Shown here piece after piece: positions 35,808 to 49,813 of a stretch of 64,000 nucleotides of DNA; position 1 is the stretch's first letter, and each line of letters begins with the position of its first letter. A program made the translations under genes and the position numbers. Under the pieces are notes generated by a model. It saw only the letters and a program-made list of their open reading frames with translations. It did no database searches and was not told where the DNA came from. Origin of the DNA: Actinostola sp. cb2023 (Eukaryota > Cnidaria > Anthozoa > Actiniaria > Actinostolidae); assembly GCA_033675265.1 (NCBI GenBank), contig JAUJYZ010001512.1, forward strand, positions 526,501 to 590,500. Direction: 5' to 3'.

Positions 35808-38800
35808 ATGACTGAGAGAAAGTTTACGACGCTCAGGAAGCGTCTTGACCAGCTGGGTTACCGTCAAGCTTTGGGTATCGAATCTGTTCCTTTGGTGGAA
35901 AAGTTGTTTAGTGACCTCGTTCACACCACGGAAAGCTTGAAAAACCTCAAACTACAATCGAGTAAACACAATCGAAGTAAGACTTCAGTTGAGGATAACG
36001 TTGAGCCATATAGGAGTGATAATGCTAAACTCGTCAAGGAAAACAATGAGTTACACTTACAACTTATCAGACTGAGAGAAGGATCAGACGACAAGATTCG
36101 AGACTTGAAAGCGACTGTTCGAAAACTCGAACACGAGAATGCCGACCTAAAATTCCTCAATACTCAATATGTTCACAAAGTTAAGGCATTGGAAAAAGAT
36201 GCTAGGTCAAAGACCGATAAAATCCAAGAACTCCAGGAGAAGAATTTACATGCGATTGTTGAAACTCCTGGTGGACGACGAAAACAAATTCCTTTTCGGC
36301 GCCAACGAATGGACATCGAAAGTACGGTATCACCCGCAAAGGAACCCAGGGGAAACTCGCTCCAAGATGTACAGGATCCATATGTAGCTGATCTACTGAG
36401 TGTAGCAGATAAACGCATTGAAGATCTTGAAGTTAAAACATCGCAACTTCAAGAAGACAGAGATGCCGGGGAGAGAAGAAATCGAACTTTACGTAAACAA
36501 GTAAGAATTGCGTGTTGTAAGAACTTCCGGGCCATTGTTATTGTGAGTTTTATGTTTAAACGATCTATGCCTAGTAATGTTTTTATGTGAAAGGTTTATG
36601 ACTTTGTGTCTAAAGCATTTTACATTACCACGAAGGGAGCTTTACTATATATTTTTTATAAGTATACACTGTGGTAACTTAAGCTTATGTGACTATAAGG
36701 ATTCAAACCTATATTTTATTTATTATAACTTAATTACCTTTAGTTTTACACATGATAAAAATATCTAGTAAGTTTTTGTACTGGATATATTTAAGCTTAA
36801 TGGTATATTTTTACTCTGTAAATGAAGGAGTTAAGAAACGAACTAAAAGGAAATGAACAATATTTCTCTTGTCAGCTGGCTAATACATGATGTAAGCCCA
36901 AACTATTGACCAAATATAATCTTGTTCATTGTCACCTATTAATCAATCCACCGGCCAAACGTTAATGTGCGCATCTATCATTATTTACATAGTAATATAG
37001 CTTTAGGGTTATTATATTTACAAGCTAGATATTACAAAACTCCCCATGGTGACGAGAATAATGCTCACCTGTATTCAACAAATGAAAAACGACCTTCATA
37101 AAATGAAACATTCTCATTTCTTCATCAAATAGAATGATTTGTGAATTCTCTTTTCTCAATAGCTAGGTTTCACTAGATGTCATTTCCGATCTTGTGCGGA
37201 ATTTTTATCAGCTGAATTGTAAGTTTTCAATAGAATGCGCTCTGCTTGATAGCACATGGTGGTCATGTTTGCCCACCAGTTGGTGTCAGCTAGATAATGA
37301 GATTCATGGACTTTTATCAGCTGATTGAAACCTAGCATTGAATGAATGTCAACATTCATTCAAATATTAGAAAGAAAGAAGATATTCCTATCCAAATGTT
37401 TCTGTCTATTCAGATTGTTTCTCTAAACTAAAATGACTTTCTTTCTCTATTGATAAATATGTACAGATAAGAGATTGCTGAATCAATGTTCTGATATCTA
37501 GTAAAGTGGAATGGGATATGAAATCTCAAAATACAGTGTTATCAGCAATAATTATTTCCTTCAAATAAAGTAACTCATAATTAAATAAGAAATTTGAGAA
37601 GGATTTTCCAAACCTTTGTTGACATTGTGTAATTTGATTTTGAGCAGAAAGGATGAGTCTCACAAAATTTTAATTATTATTACTACTTTTTTTTAAATCT
37701 AAATCGATTGGCTTGTTGTACAGTTGTATCAAGATTGCCTTTTTAATTTTCCTTGAACTGTTATCCATGAATCAATGGTCTCACATCTGTGTGTTTGTTG
37801 TTGGTCGTAGTGATTCTATTTATACTTCCACTGTGAAAAGGAAGTGTTCTTCAAAATAGTAGACATTTTTTTATCAAACACAAGTGTCTTTAACTTCCTT
37901 TTTAAGATTACAGTAATCTTTTTTTTTCATGCATATATTAGTAATCATTCAATAATTTATTAATTATTTTTAGGTTGATTCTCGTGATAAAGAGATTGAC
38001 AGGTTGAATAGACTATTAGAAGGTGGACGTCCATTGGATGCCGTAACTAGAGATATCAAGTCTGATAGCAGTGACAGGGTTGTTGCTCATCTTAATGTCC
38101 AGGTATCAAACTGTTAATAAACCATTATTATTATTAATTATTATTATTAATTATTATTATTATACAGTGTTTTTTGTTGTTGCTTTCTAGATTGATTATC
38201 TCCAGCAGGCAAATCGTGATCTTGAAAAAAGGCTAAAAAATGTCATAGGGAAGCGTGATGTAGAGGCAGACAAGTCTGAAGATTTAGAAATGAAAAATAC
38301 TGAACTAATTATGGAACTTAAAAACATTGACCGAATATCTAAGAGACTAGAGGAAGAAAAAACAATGGATGTTGGTTTATTGAAGAGAGAACTCAATGAA
38401 GCAAGAGTATGTATATTATTCTTTATAATTCTACTATTTTGCTAAATACCATAGTATTTCTATTTCTTCATTTTACATGAATAATTTATTCATTGATTTG
38501 CAATTTTGTTTTTGCTTCACTTTTTGAAGTAAATAGAGGGTGACTGCTTACAATCATTAGGGAGCTTAAGCAACAGACGTTTTTGTCAACACGGACGGCA
38601 TGAGGAAAAATTACCTCTCGCTTTACCAAGCCTGTCCCATCGTTTCATTGACTGTGTTGGTATGATTTTGAAGAGTGCCGTACGAGTGGATAAATTCGAT
38701 GGAAATTCAATTCAAAATGTCACGGACGCCGTTTTCGACTCAATCCCCCCTCGGTATTTGCCGTCCGTGTTGGCAAAAACGTCTGTTGCTTAAGCTCCCT

Positions 38801-41800
38801 ATTATCTTTGAAGTGCGACCCTGAAAACTACAATGCTTTCAGACAAACTCCAGTCTAGACGGCCATCCATCAAATTAGCTTTGCTATGATTGGTTAAAGT
38901 CTGGACACGCCCATGTTGTTTGATTGACGTCCAGCTATTTTCAAACCTGACGAGCTGTTTTGAAGGTTGCACTTCAATGATAACAGTTATACGTTTCTGG
39001 TACAAAATAATGTATGTGAAGTATGTGTTACTGACACAGTATATTGTTTAATTATGCTACAGGCAGAAGTAAAGAATCTTGAAATACATTTTAAAGACTC
39101 AAATAATGAAGTAAAAGAAGTTAGGAAGGTACTAGTACATGTAACTACACCTTGGGTTCCCTGTGGTTACTCCATTACCACAGGTAGCCCAATCATCAAA
39201 ATTGAGATTTTGTACTATGTTTTTCATAACTGAACACTTGCAGAGTTGTTACTATGGAATCAAAAACAATAAATTATTTATCCTGGACATTCCAAGATCC
39301 CTCACTATCTCCCCTCACCTCTCCTTCACCAAAAAAAAATACTACCGAAATCACTCGACTGTTAGCACTGCCAAAATAACGATCGATCGTGTTTTGTATT
39401 TTGGTTAACTCACATGACCTTTTGGAGAGCTCCAAATGGACATGTGACATTCAAAAAGGTCTCCAGGATCAGAAAATAGTGAGAAACTAATGTCACATTT
39501 GGGACTCTCCAAATGGTCACGTGAGTTAACCGAAATTCAAAACACGATCTATCGTTATCTTGGCAGTGCTAACAGTCGAGTGATTTTGGTAGTAACAGCA
39601 TAAATAAACTAAGATTGTTGGTCTGTCTCTGTTCTGTTAGGAACGTCAGCGATTAATGGAGGAAAACGAACATTTAGCCATGCTTGTAGAGAAAGTGGAA
39701 AAAGATAAACGAAGTGCGGCTGAATTGTTGGACAAGTCTGAAAGAGAACGTCAACGAATATCAGCAAAAAACGCCCAGCTCACTATCAATGGTATTAATA
39801 ACTAATTGTAACAATAATAATTATTTATACTGCAGCCTACATGACAGCAGCACGTCCCTAATAACCATTACTACAACTAACATAATTATTGTTTGTTGTT
39901 TTTACTCAGAGAGGGAATTGGTTATGGATCTGGAAAGATTAAAATTATCGAAGACAGTTAAAAACAAGAAGTCGACCAGAGAAAAGGTAAGGTGTCATTA
40001 TCATCATCATCACCATTGTTATCAATCATCACCATCAACTAATGGTGTCGTCATTATCAACATAATCTACACAATCCTAACTTTTTATTATCACTCAATT
40101 ATTACAATTAATTTTTATTTTTAATCTTGAAATCTGTGCATTGAGAGTGTTATAGGATGCTCTTAAAACTGTTTATTATTATCATCATTATCATTATTAT
40201 TATTATTATCATTATTATTATTATCATCATTATCCACCACCACCATCATTTCCATCTGGGGGGACTTAACCATATAAAAACTGGTGGGGATGCTCGTTGG
40301 AAATTTTGTAAACGAGTGGTTGAAAGGTACCAGAATCTCCACCCCTTGTGGGCGTGGCAACATATAATTTTTACCCCTAAAAGGTACCAATTCTAAATGA
40401 AAAGTTAGTTTCCTGATTAGTAGGCCATATATAATTATATTGAAGGGCAAATACCCTAAAAAGGTACCGGGATAACTCTATCGGTGGTCGTGTTAGGTTT
40501 AAACACCCTAAGCGGTACCAAACTACGATTTTAAACCCTAAAAGGTACCGGGATAACTCTATCGGTGGTCGTGTTAGGTTTTAAACACCCTAAGCGGTAC
40601 CAAACTACGATTTTAAACCCTAAAAGGTACCAGGATAAAAAGGTACTGGGATAACTCTATCGGTGGTCGTGTTAGGTTTAAAACACCCTAAGTGGTACCA
40701 AACTACGATTTTAAACCCTAAAAGGTACCAGGATAAAAAGGTACCGGGATAACTCTATCGGTGGTCGTGTTAGGTTTAAACACCCTAAGCGGTACCAAAC
40801 TACGATTTTAAACCCTAAAAGGTACCAGGATAAAAAGGTACCGGGATAACTCTATCGGTGGTCGTGTTAGGTTTAAACACCCTAAGCGGTACCAAACTAC
40901 GATTTTAACCCCTAAAAGGTACCAGGATAAAAAGGTACCAGGATAACTCTAACGGTGGTAGTTTTAAGTTTAAACACCCTAAGTGGTACCAAACTACGAT
41001 TTAAACCCTGAAATGTACGATTTTTATATGGGATTCCCCCGGGCATTTCCAGCTCTATTCTTTCCTGTCTCTTACTATTTCTTTTATTATGTTTTTCTAT
41101 CGTTTTAGTCTCCATCACGACTAGAGATACTCGTCAAAACGTTAGAGAAAGAACGAGATTACTACAAGGCAGAGTGTGACTCACTGCAGGATATGATGAG
41201 AAAACGTCTAATAGCCCCGTCTTCTCCACCCAGAAAGAAAGGCAAAGGTGGCAAAGGCAAGGTGAGAGACATGTAGCCGCAAACCATCGTTGCTAATAGT
41301 CGTTCATACAGAGTTAGAATACTAAATTGTGCGAGTACAATGTAGTTTATAGTTCAGTTCTAAAACGTACCATTGTCATCACATTCGTTCACTCTTTCCA
41401 GTCTCAAGCTCATCTAGAAAGCATGCTTCAATTAATGGAAGAAGAACGTGATTTTTATAAACGAGAATGTGAACTTTTACGAAATGTTCGAGAAAAAGGA
41501 GGGCTAATGTCACCGCCTACTAGGGAAAAGGTACGCATGCTGGTTAACTATCTTGGCTGGGAATAGATTTTTTGACATATTTGGGTTTATCTGTTGTTTT
41601 AGGACTCAAGCGGGAAAAGTCAGAATGAAGTGAACAGATTACGACGAGAAAGAGATGAATTGCAGTCGATGGTGGATAAGTTTGAAAAGCATTTGATAGA
41701 GGTGCGTGGGTCTTTATTTGTGTCCAGTTTTCTCACAATGACTTTGTAAGTAAGTATAAAGTAATTTGTCGCTTGGTAATAGTTCGTAAAGTAGTTTGTA

Positions 41801-44800
41801 AGGTTTCTTCAAGCGTAAAAAGACTCGGAAAAAAATACTTTGTAAGTGTTGTCAATTCTGCGATTTCAGATTCAGGTGAATGTCAAGTCATTAAGTCAAG
41901 ATCGAGATTCTGTACAGACATTATACGAACAGGTCAGTAGTAATCCCAACTCGCCATCTCATCTATAATTAAACTCATCGGCAAGATGAGGTTGGGCTTA
42001 GGTGCTCTGATGCCACCACGAGGGACGCGCCTGTCCCCGGCGGCATAGGAGGTCACCATGGTAACCATCCACGGTCCACCACCTACAGTAGCACCTGTCA
42101 TACTGACCGCAGTCAGGAGTTTTATACTTACCACCAGGGGAGGTGGGTGGGAGCAAAACCACCAATCCAACAGTACTGGATCGCGCGCTGATCCAAACTG
42201 AACTCCACGTGAGTCGGCCCTGCAGCAAGGAGGAGGGCACCCCGTAGCACCAAATTAACCGCTGACCATTTAGCCAATGCAAGGATCGCGCGCTGATCCT
42301 AAATAAACTCCGCGTGAGCCGGCAATGCAGGCACCCTGCAGCAACAGCCAAGCGGGCCAGCACGCCTTGATTTTAACTTTGCCTAAATTACATTTAGCCA
42401 CATTTAAACTCATCGGCAAGATGAGGTTGGGCTTAGGTGCTCTGATGCCACCACGAGGGACGCGCCTGTCCCCGGCGGCATAGGAGGTCACCATGGTAAC
42501 CATCCACGGTCCACCACCAATAAGGTGCTTGGAAGAGGAGGGACCGTGAGGGGGAACCATGGGACCTCCCGTCCAAACCACCCAAGCACGAACCAACAAT
42601 TAATACATACCAGAAGCCCAATGTGTCATGCCAGGAGATGCGATACGTCGGCCAGTGCCTCTGATGGCGTATGAATGTAGAGCTGATAGGCGTTGCTAGT
42701 CCAGCGTCCTAATGACTGTATAAGGTGATCGGGTACACCATTCCTGGCAGCAACTGTCGCAGCACCAATGCGGAAGCTATGGCTTGAGAAATTGCCAGGG
42801 ATACCCGCACCTTCGATAATACTGCGCAGCCAAGACGTTAGTAATGAACGAGAGAGTGGTAGGCCAGATTGACGCATAAACAGAGGGCCAGGGGAGTTGC
42901 CCCTGCGTACCAAATAGTCTAGGGTTTCCTCCACAGCACAGAGGGTGGTACTGCCCCGACCAATGTGCACAAAGCAACCTTGACGAAAAGGATCGGTCTT
43001 AGACGCCTTGTTACGAATCCTTAGACAGGTAGGTTGGGTTGCAGAGTCGACAGAGATGTCGCTGACTTGTAGATGCTGGGCCGATGAAAAGCTAGCCAGG
43101 TTTGGGACCGTGAACTCAGATGCTCTGAGGAATCCAAAGTAGCCAATGTTACAAGCCGCCCAGAACATGCAGTGGTCAAAAGTAGCCAGATCCAATGAAT
43201 TCCGAATCACCAGCATGATTTTGTCTGTGACTGGAAGGCGTTCTCGCCGGGCTGAACCCTGGACACGTTTGACCCCTCGCACCACTCTTTGTAATCTCGG
43301 GCAGTCCAATAGGGGATCCCGTAACCCCTGCTCAATGTGCAAGGCTCTGACAGCGGATAAATAAACTTTAATGGAATTATGCTGAATCGAACCTGCCAGG
43401 AATGAAGCGAACAGGCAGAGAGTCCATTCGTCAACTGGACAAGGTGAACCGGAGGCATGCACTTTGCCTAGTTGGTGGCAGAAATTTGTAAACTTGCGCT
43501 GAGCAGAGGCATATGAACGTCGGGTAGATGGGGCTAGGCCCTGTCGTAGGTACTCTTGGCACCGGAGTTCGAGAGAGGAGACGTCAGCTCCCATAACAAG
43601 GCCTTCGGGATCGGTACTGGATGTGGATTGGCCATGGGCGCAAGTTGTCGGAACTCCTGCCAATTAAAACGGGAAAGAGCATCAGCCACAGAATTCTGGA
43701 TACCGGGAATATGCTGAGCTGCAAAGGTAAAGTTATAGCACGCCGCTGATGAGAGGAGATGACGAACAAGATGCATAATGCATGGGACTCTAGAAGTCCT
43801 TGAGTTCAGAATCGCAACAACGGCTTCGTTGTCAGATCGAAAAAGCACATGCAACTTAACCCATTTAGCCCCCCATAGGTCTGCAGCGATCACGATGGGA
43901 AAGAGCTCTTTGTAGGCAATTGACATGTCTTTCTGAGGCTCAGACCAAATGCCATTAAACCATTCGAGACCATGGAACGCCCCATACCCAATGGATCCTG
44001 CAGCATCCGCTGTGACTTCTACGTCTGTTGAGAGGGACAAACCTGGGAAGAGCCAGAACTGGACACCATGCCAATGAGTTAACAATGTATGCCACCATAG
44101 GAGGTCCTGTCGGAACTCCTTGTTCAAGCGGATGGGGTGGTCCTTATTGCGGAAGCAGCAGAGGAGATCAATCATGCGTCTAATAAAGGACCTGCCTGGC
44201 CAAACCACTTTAGCTGCATGGTGGAGATGAGCGATTCCAATTGATGTCGATTACACCAGCGTCGTGGCACCCACGACTGAATAAGGGATTTTAAAGCAAT
44301 AAGTTTGTCCTCGGGGAGACGAGCGGTAAGGTCCTCTGAATTAAGAAGAATCCCAAGTACCACTAGAGAGGTTGCTGGCCCCTCACATTTCTTTGGGTGT
44401 AGAGGGAGACCTAACTTGCTGCAGACTGTAAGCGATGTGGCTAGGTCTTGGGCACAGACGGAACTGTCAGGTGGACCTGCCAAAATGAAATCGTCCAAGT
44501 AATGAACGATATCTGACACACTGTGATTGTTTATCAGGATCCATTCCACCATGGTTGCCACAGAATTGAAGATGAAAGGAGCAGACCTGAGTCCAAATGG
44601 TAGCACAAGGTCAACGAAAAATTTTCCCCGCCATTTAAGACCAAGGAGTCGACGATCTTCAGGGTGAACTGGAATATTGCGGTACGCTGCTTCTACGTCG
44701 AACTTCGCCAAGAGGGCCCCTTTTCCATGCTTCGCGACTATACTTATTATTTGATCGAGTCTAATATCTAATAGCAAAACCACCAATCCAACAGTACTGG

Positions 44801-47800
44801 ATCGCGCGCTGATCCAAACTGAACTCCACGTGAGTCGGCCCTGCAGCAAGGAGGAGGGCACCCCGTAGCACCAAATTAACCGCTGACCATTTAGCCAATG
44901 CAAGGATCGCGCGCTGATCCTAAATAAACTCCGCGTGAGCCGGCAATGCAGGCACCCTGCAGCAACAGCCAAGCGGGCCAGCACGCCTTGATTTTAACTT
45001 TGCCTAAATTACATTTAGCCACATACAAATATTCTATCTGTACAGACATTATACGAACAGGTCAGTACTAATCCCAATTCGCCATCTCATCTATAAACAA
45101 ATACTCTATCTTTGTCTTTGATCACCATGCAGGCTCTCGTGGAGATAGAGCGACTACGCCGTTCTGTATCGCGCGGAGCACGTTCACCATCGCCATCCCG
45201 CGCGGCATCAGCAGTGTTGTCACGCGTGGAAGCTGAGAGAGATCACGCTGTAGCTGACTTAAGACGATCACAGAACCAAATAGAAAACCTTCAAGACAAA
45301 CTCAAGGTATGACTTCAATTCACTGGAGTCATGTTATTGTTATTTAACTTTAAAAATTTGCGATAAAAGATTATAGAAAACATGGTTGAGTAAAAACGAC
45401 GACGTTTTCTAATATCTTTTATGGCAATTTTTTTTATAGTTAAGTGTTTTACAAAGTCATTATTATTTGTTTTTATTGTTGTTGTTGTTCTTATTATTAT
45501 TTGTTGTTGTTGTTGTTGTTTTTATTGTTGTTGGTTCTTATGTTTGTTTGTAGGCTGCAGACGAAGGCAGTGAATTAGAAAAAAGACGATACGAAGACAA
45601 AATGGCAAACTACGAATCAATGCTGGAAAAAGTATGTGACGACCAAGATTAACTGAAACAATTCTCCTATAAACCATCAACATTTGCCACAATCTAAGTA
45701 TGTGACGACCAAGATTAACTGAAACAATTCTCCTATAAACCATCAACATTTGCCACAATCTAAGTATGTGACGACCAAGATTAACTGAAACAATTCTCCT
45801 ATAAACCATCAACATTTGCCACAATCTAAGTATGTGACGACCAAGATTAACTGAAACAATTCTCCTATAAACCATCAACATTTGCCACAATCTAAGTATG
45901 TGACGACCAGGATTAACTGAAACAATTCTCCTATAAACCATCAACATTTGCCACAATCTAAGTATGTGACGACCAAGATTAACTGAAACAATTCTCCTAT
46001 AAACCATCAACATTTGCCACAATCTAAGTATGTGACGACCAAGATTAACTGAAACAATTCTCCTATAAACCATCAACATTTGCCACAATCTAAGTATGCG
46101 ACGACCAGGATTAACTGAAACAATTCTCCTATAAACCATCAACATTTGCCACAATCTAAGTATGTGACGACCAAGATTAACTGAAACAATTCTCCTATAA
46201 ACCATCAACATTTGCCACAATCTAAGTATGTGACGACCAAGATTAACTGAAACAATTCTCCTATAAACCATCAACATTTGCCACAATCTAAGTATGTGAC
46301 GACCAAGATTAACTGAAACAATTCTCCTATAAACCATCAACATTTGCCACAATCTAAGTATGTGACGACCAAGATTAACTGAAACAATTCTCCTATAAAC
46401 CATCAACATTTGCCACAATCTAAGTATGTGACGACCAAGATTAACTGAAACAATTCTCCTATAAACCATCAACATTTGCCACAATCTAAGTATGCGACGA
46501 CCAAGATTAACTGAAACAATTCTCCTATAAACCATCAACATTTGCCACAATCTAAGTATGTGACGACCAAGATTAACTGAAACAATTCTCCTATAAACCA
46601 TCAACATTTGCCACAATCTAAGTATGTGACGACCAAGATTAACTGAAACAATTCTCCTATAAACCATCAACATTTGCCACAATCTAAGTATGTGACGACC
46701 AAGATTAACTGAAGCAATTCTCCTATAAACCATCAACATTTGCCACAATCTAAGTATGTGACGACCAAGATTAACTGAAACAATTCTCCTATAAACCATC
46801 AACATTTGCCACAATCTAAGTATGTGACGACCAAGATTAACTGAAACAATTCTCCTATAAACCATCAACATTTGCCACAATCTAAGTATGTGACGACCAA
46901 GATTAACTGAAACAATTCTCCTATAAAACCATCAACATTTGCCACAATCTAAGTATGTGACGACCAAGATTAACTGAAACAATTCTCCTATAAACCATCA
47001 ACATTTGCCACAATCTAAGTATGTGACGACCAAGATTAACTGAAACAATTCTCCTATAAACCATCAACATTTGCCACAATCTTAGTACAACTTGTCGTCA
47101 GTCATCATCATTACGATCATTATCACCACTATTTGTTAGTACCATTATTCGTCTCTAGCATTTGCCACATTTGCCACAATCTTAGTACAACTTGTCGTCA
47201 GTCATCATCATTACGATCATTATCACCACTATTTGTTAGTACCATTATTCTTCTCTAGCATTACTCGACCTTGCATCATAATCAACTGATGACATCATCA
47301 TCAACATCATCAATGCAACACCATGAAGTATGTATGTTTACAATTAGTTCTTTATTTGTTTCCAGGTCGAGAGTGACCGTAATGAGCTTCATTCTCGAGT
47401 TTCATCGCTACGTAACATGGTGGCGAACCTCGAAGACCAAGTCAAACACACCTCTGCTGATCTGACGAGAGCCAAAGACGTGGCCTACGAGAAAGATGTC
47501 GATGTAAATCGAGAGATTTTACGTGCTGAACAGTCTGAGAGATCAGCTGAAGACTACCAAAGAAGACTGGTGCGTACTGCAGGAGATCTACAAGCTGCTG
47601 ATGAGAAAGTGATACGACTAGAAGAACGAATAGGTAGGGGGGGACATGGAAGTGTGTATGTATGCAGTGGAAGGAAAAGGAAGCAAAAAAAACCGGGAAA
47701 AAACGGGAAAAAAAAACTGGACAGAGATGAGAAAATGGCTGAACGTTCCAGGGAGACTCGATTTCCAGTAAAAACTTAGTTAAACAGGATCTATTAATTT

Positions 47801-49781
47801 TACAATTTTATATTGAAGTTTACTGTTTGTAATCATGCAGATTCTCTGGAAAGGAAACATTCAGCAAATAGAGAAGAAGCTGCAGAATTACACGCAACAA
47901 TCAAATCAATGGATCGTGAAAAAGATGAGCTGCAGCAACAAGTTGATGAAAAAACTGAAGATATTATGAATCTTGAAGCAATTCGAATTACACTGGTAAG
48001 AAAAATCATGTCAGTCAACCCCCCCTCCACTCCCCTCTCTCTCTCCTCCCCCCCCCCCCCTCTCTCTCTCTCTCTCTCCTCCCCTCGACACAATTATTGT
48101 CCGAAGAGAAACTCAGTGTTCGATAATTGAACCGATTGAAATAAAAATTGTAAAATCGGAGATAAAAATTCGAATTCAGTCGCACAGTTGGAAGGATAAT
48201 GATAACGAGATATCTTCACCAATGGAGTGTTGTACTTTAATATCCTGTGGCTTAGCTGGCCCCAGGGTTACATTACATTGAAATAACATACTATACATCT
48301 ACCAATCACTCTAAAGTCAATACTATTTATGCTAATATCCGACAATCCATAGTTGAGCTCAAGTTATTTACTTTAGTTATTTACTCTCGATAAACGACGC
48401 TCTGAATCTTGAATTTGCTCCTCGATTCGTTGTTTCCGCTTCTTGGTCTAGTTTTGCCCATGGTTTTTGTGCGTATCGTCTATTCAAGGTGTAGGTACGA
48501 GAATAACTACATTCACTTGGAGAATCATTTTGCAAAGACAGTTTCTAGAATTTGGTATTGAAAACAACGAACGGAAAACAGTTTTTTTCAAACTACGATT
48601 CGTAAAAACAAACGATGGCGTGGAATGCAGTTGACCATTCGCTTACCTATCTTAAGACTTACATGGCGGGTGATGAGGTAGGGCTAAAGTACCTAAGTAA
48701 CGGTGGAATATAGTGCTTTCGATTAAATGTGTTTATTGCAGATCTAAGCATCGATCGAACGATTCACTGAATTATTTAAAGATTTGTTCGATCGAATAGA
48801 AGCTCATAAGTTGTTATGAATTTAAGGCGATATTCTTCATCCTTTAAGTATCGTTAGATTTACAATGAAATCGGGAGATCACGAGTAGCGTATTTCGAAA
48901 GAGAAAGGTGATAGCAGAATGGTCATTCTTGGACCAGATGGAACTATAGATTTGTGTATGTACATAATGCAAATAACCTGACAATTTTTCAGTTGTAGGA
49001 AACTAAAATAATAATTGTCCACTTTGGTCTTAGAATGACCATTCCCCTATCTCTTACCACCTTTCTCTCCGACGTTTTTTGAAATAGGTGTATATATTAT
49101 ATGACTTTTCGTCTATTAACGATTTTTTTCACCTTTTTAGGAAAAAGCTGAAAACGAACTGAAACTGAATATGAATGATTTGGAAGCACAGCTTGGGTAA
49201 ATCCTTCTATTACAATACACCGAGAACTGCTTAATTAGAATAGAATATAACGCGTCTTTATTCCTTGTAGCCATACAGTAGATCAAGGCACCTTGAAAGA
49301 AAGAGAAATGAAGAGTTTAAAAAGACAAATGGAATCGAGAGATGACGAGTTGGCCGAGATGACGAGAGGAAGAGAGGCAGCATTGAGAGAAAACCGAAGG
49401 CTACAAGAAGACATCAACGCTATGACTGAGGAAAATCAGGTAAGATTCCTTCTATCTTCCCTGCGTAGTCTTGTGCTCAGCTGTCGTAGAGTTCCTAGTT
49501 CCGTTATTTTAGGGTATAGCCCTTACTTTCGGGTAGCCCTTACTTTCGGGTAGTCAAAAAGAAGGACGCGTAGTTTGATACTAATTGGTTCAGATTAGGT
49601 TATTCACGATGATCTACGTAAACAAACCAAACCAATCAATATCTGTAAATGTCCGTGTAAACATCGTGTAGTAGTGTGTGCATTTAATATACCGTAACTA
49701 ATTACCGTGATGACTTGATGGTGCATGCAGGGACCGCTATTTTCGGGGGTGAATAGAAGGGTAAAAATTTAATGTCACTTT

Positions 49782-49813
<32 letters not shown>

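Larger units (their letters stand above)
41969..45024 (-). mobile_element. Internally deleted DIRS-order retrotransposon with split direct repeats (CEP135 intron 10)
   Basis: On the plus strand the order is a 115-bp repeat (41969-42083), 68 bp unique, a 252-bp repeat (42152-42403), the 115-bp repeat again (42404-42518), coding region, and the 252-bp repeat again (44773-45024). Read on the coding (minus) strand this is the A1-ORFs-B1-A2-B2 layout of Ngaro/PAT-type DIRS elements. The coding strand has reverse transcriptase, RNase H and tyrosine recombinase, with no gag and no first half of the reverse transcriptase. The 68 bp missing from the left repeat show that the same deletion removed the end of that repeat. 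The host is restored exactly when the element is removed, with no target-site duplication, as expected for tyrosine-recombinase integration. Confidence 0.85.

Noticed and set aside
45522..46880. 452-codon minus-strand frame with a repeated 22-residue peptide
   Set aside because: It is a by-product of the 66-bp period (divisible by 3) of the intronic array in CEP135.
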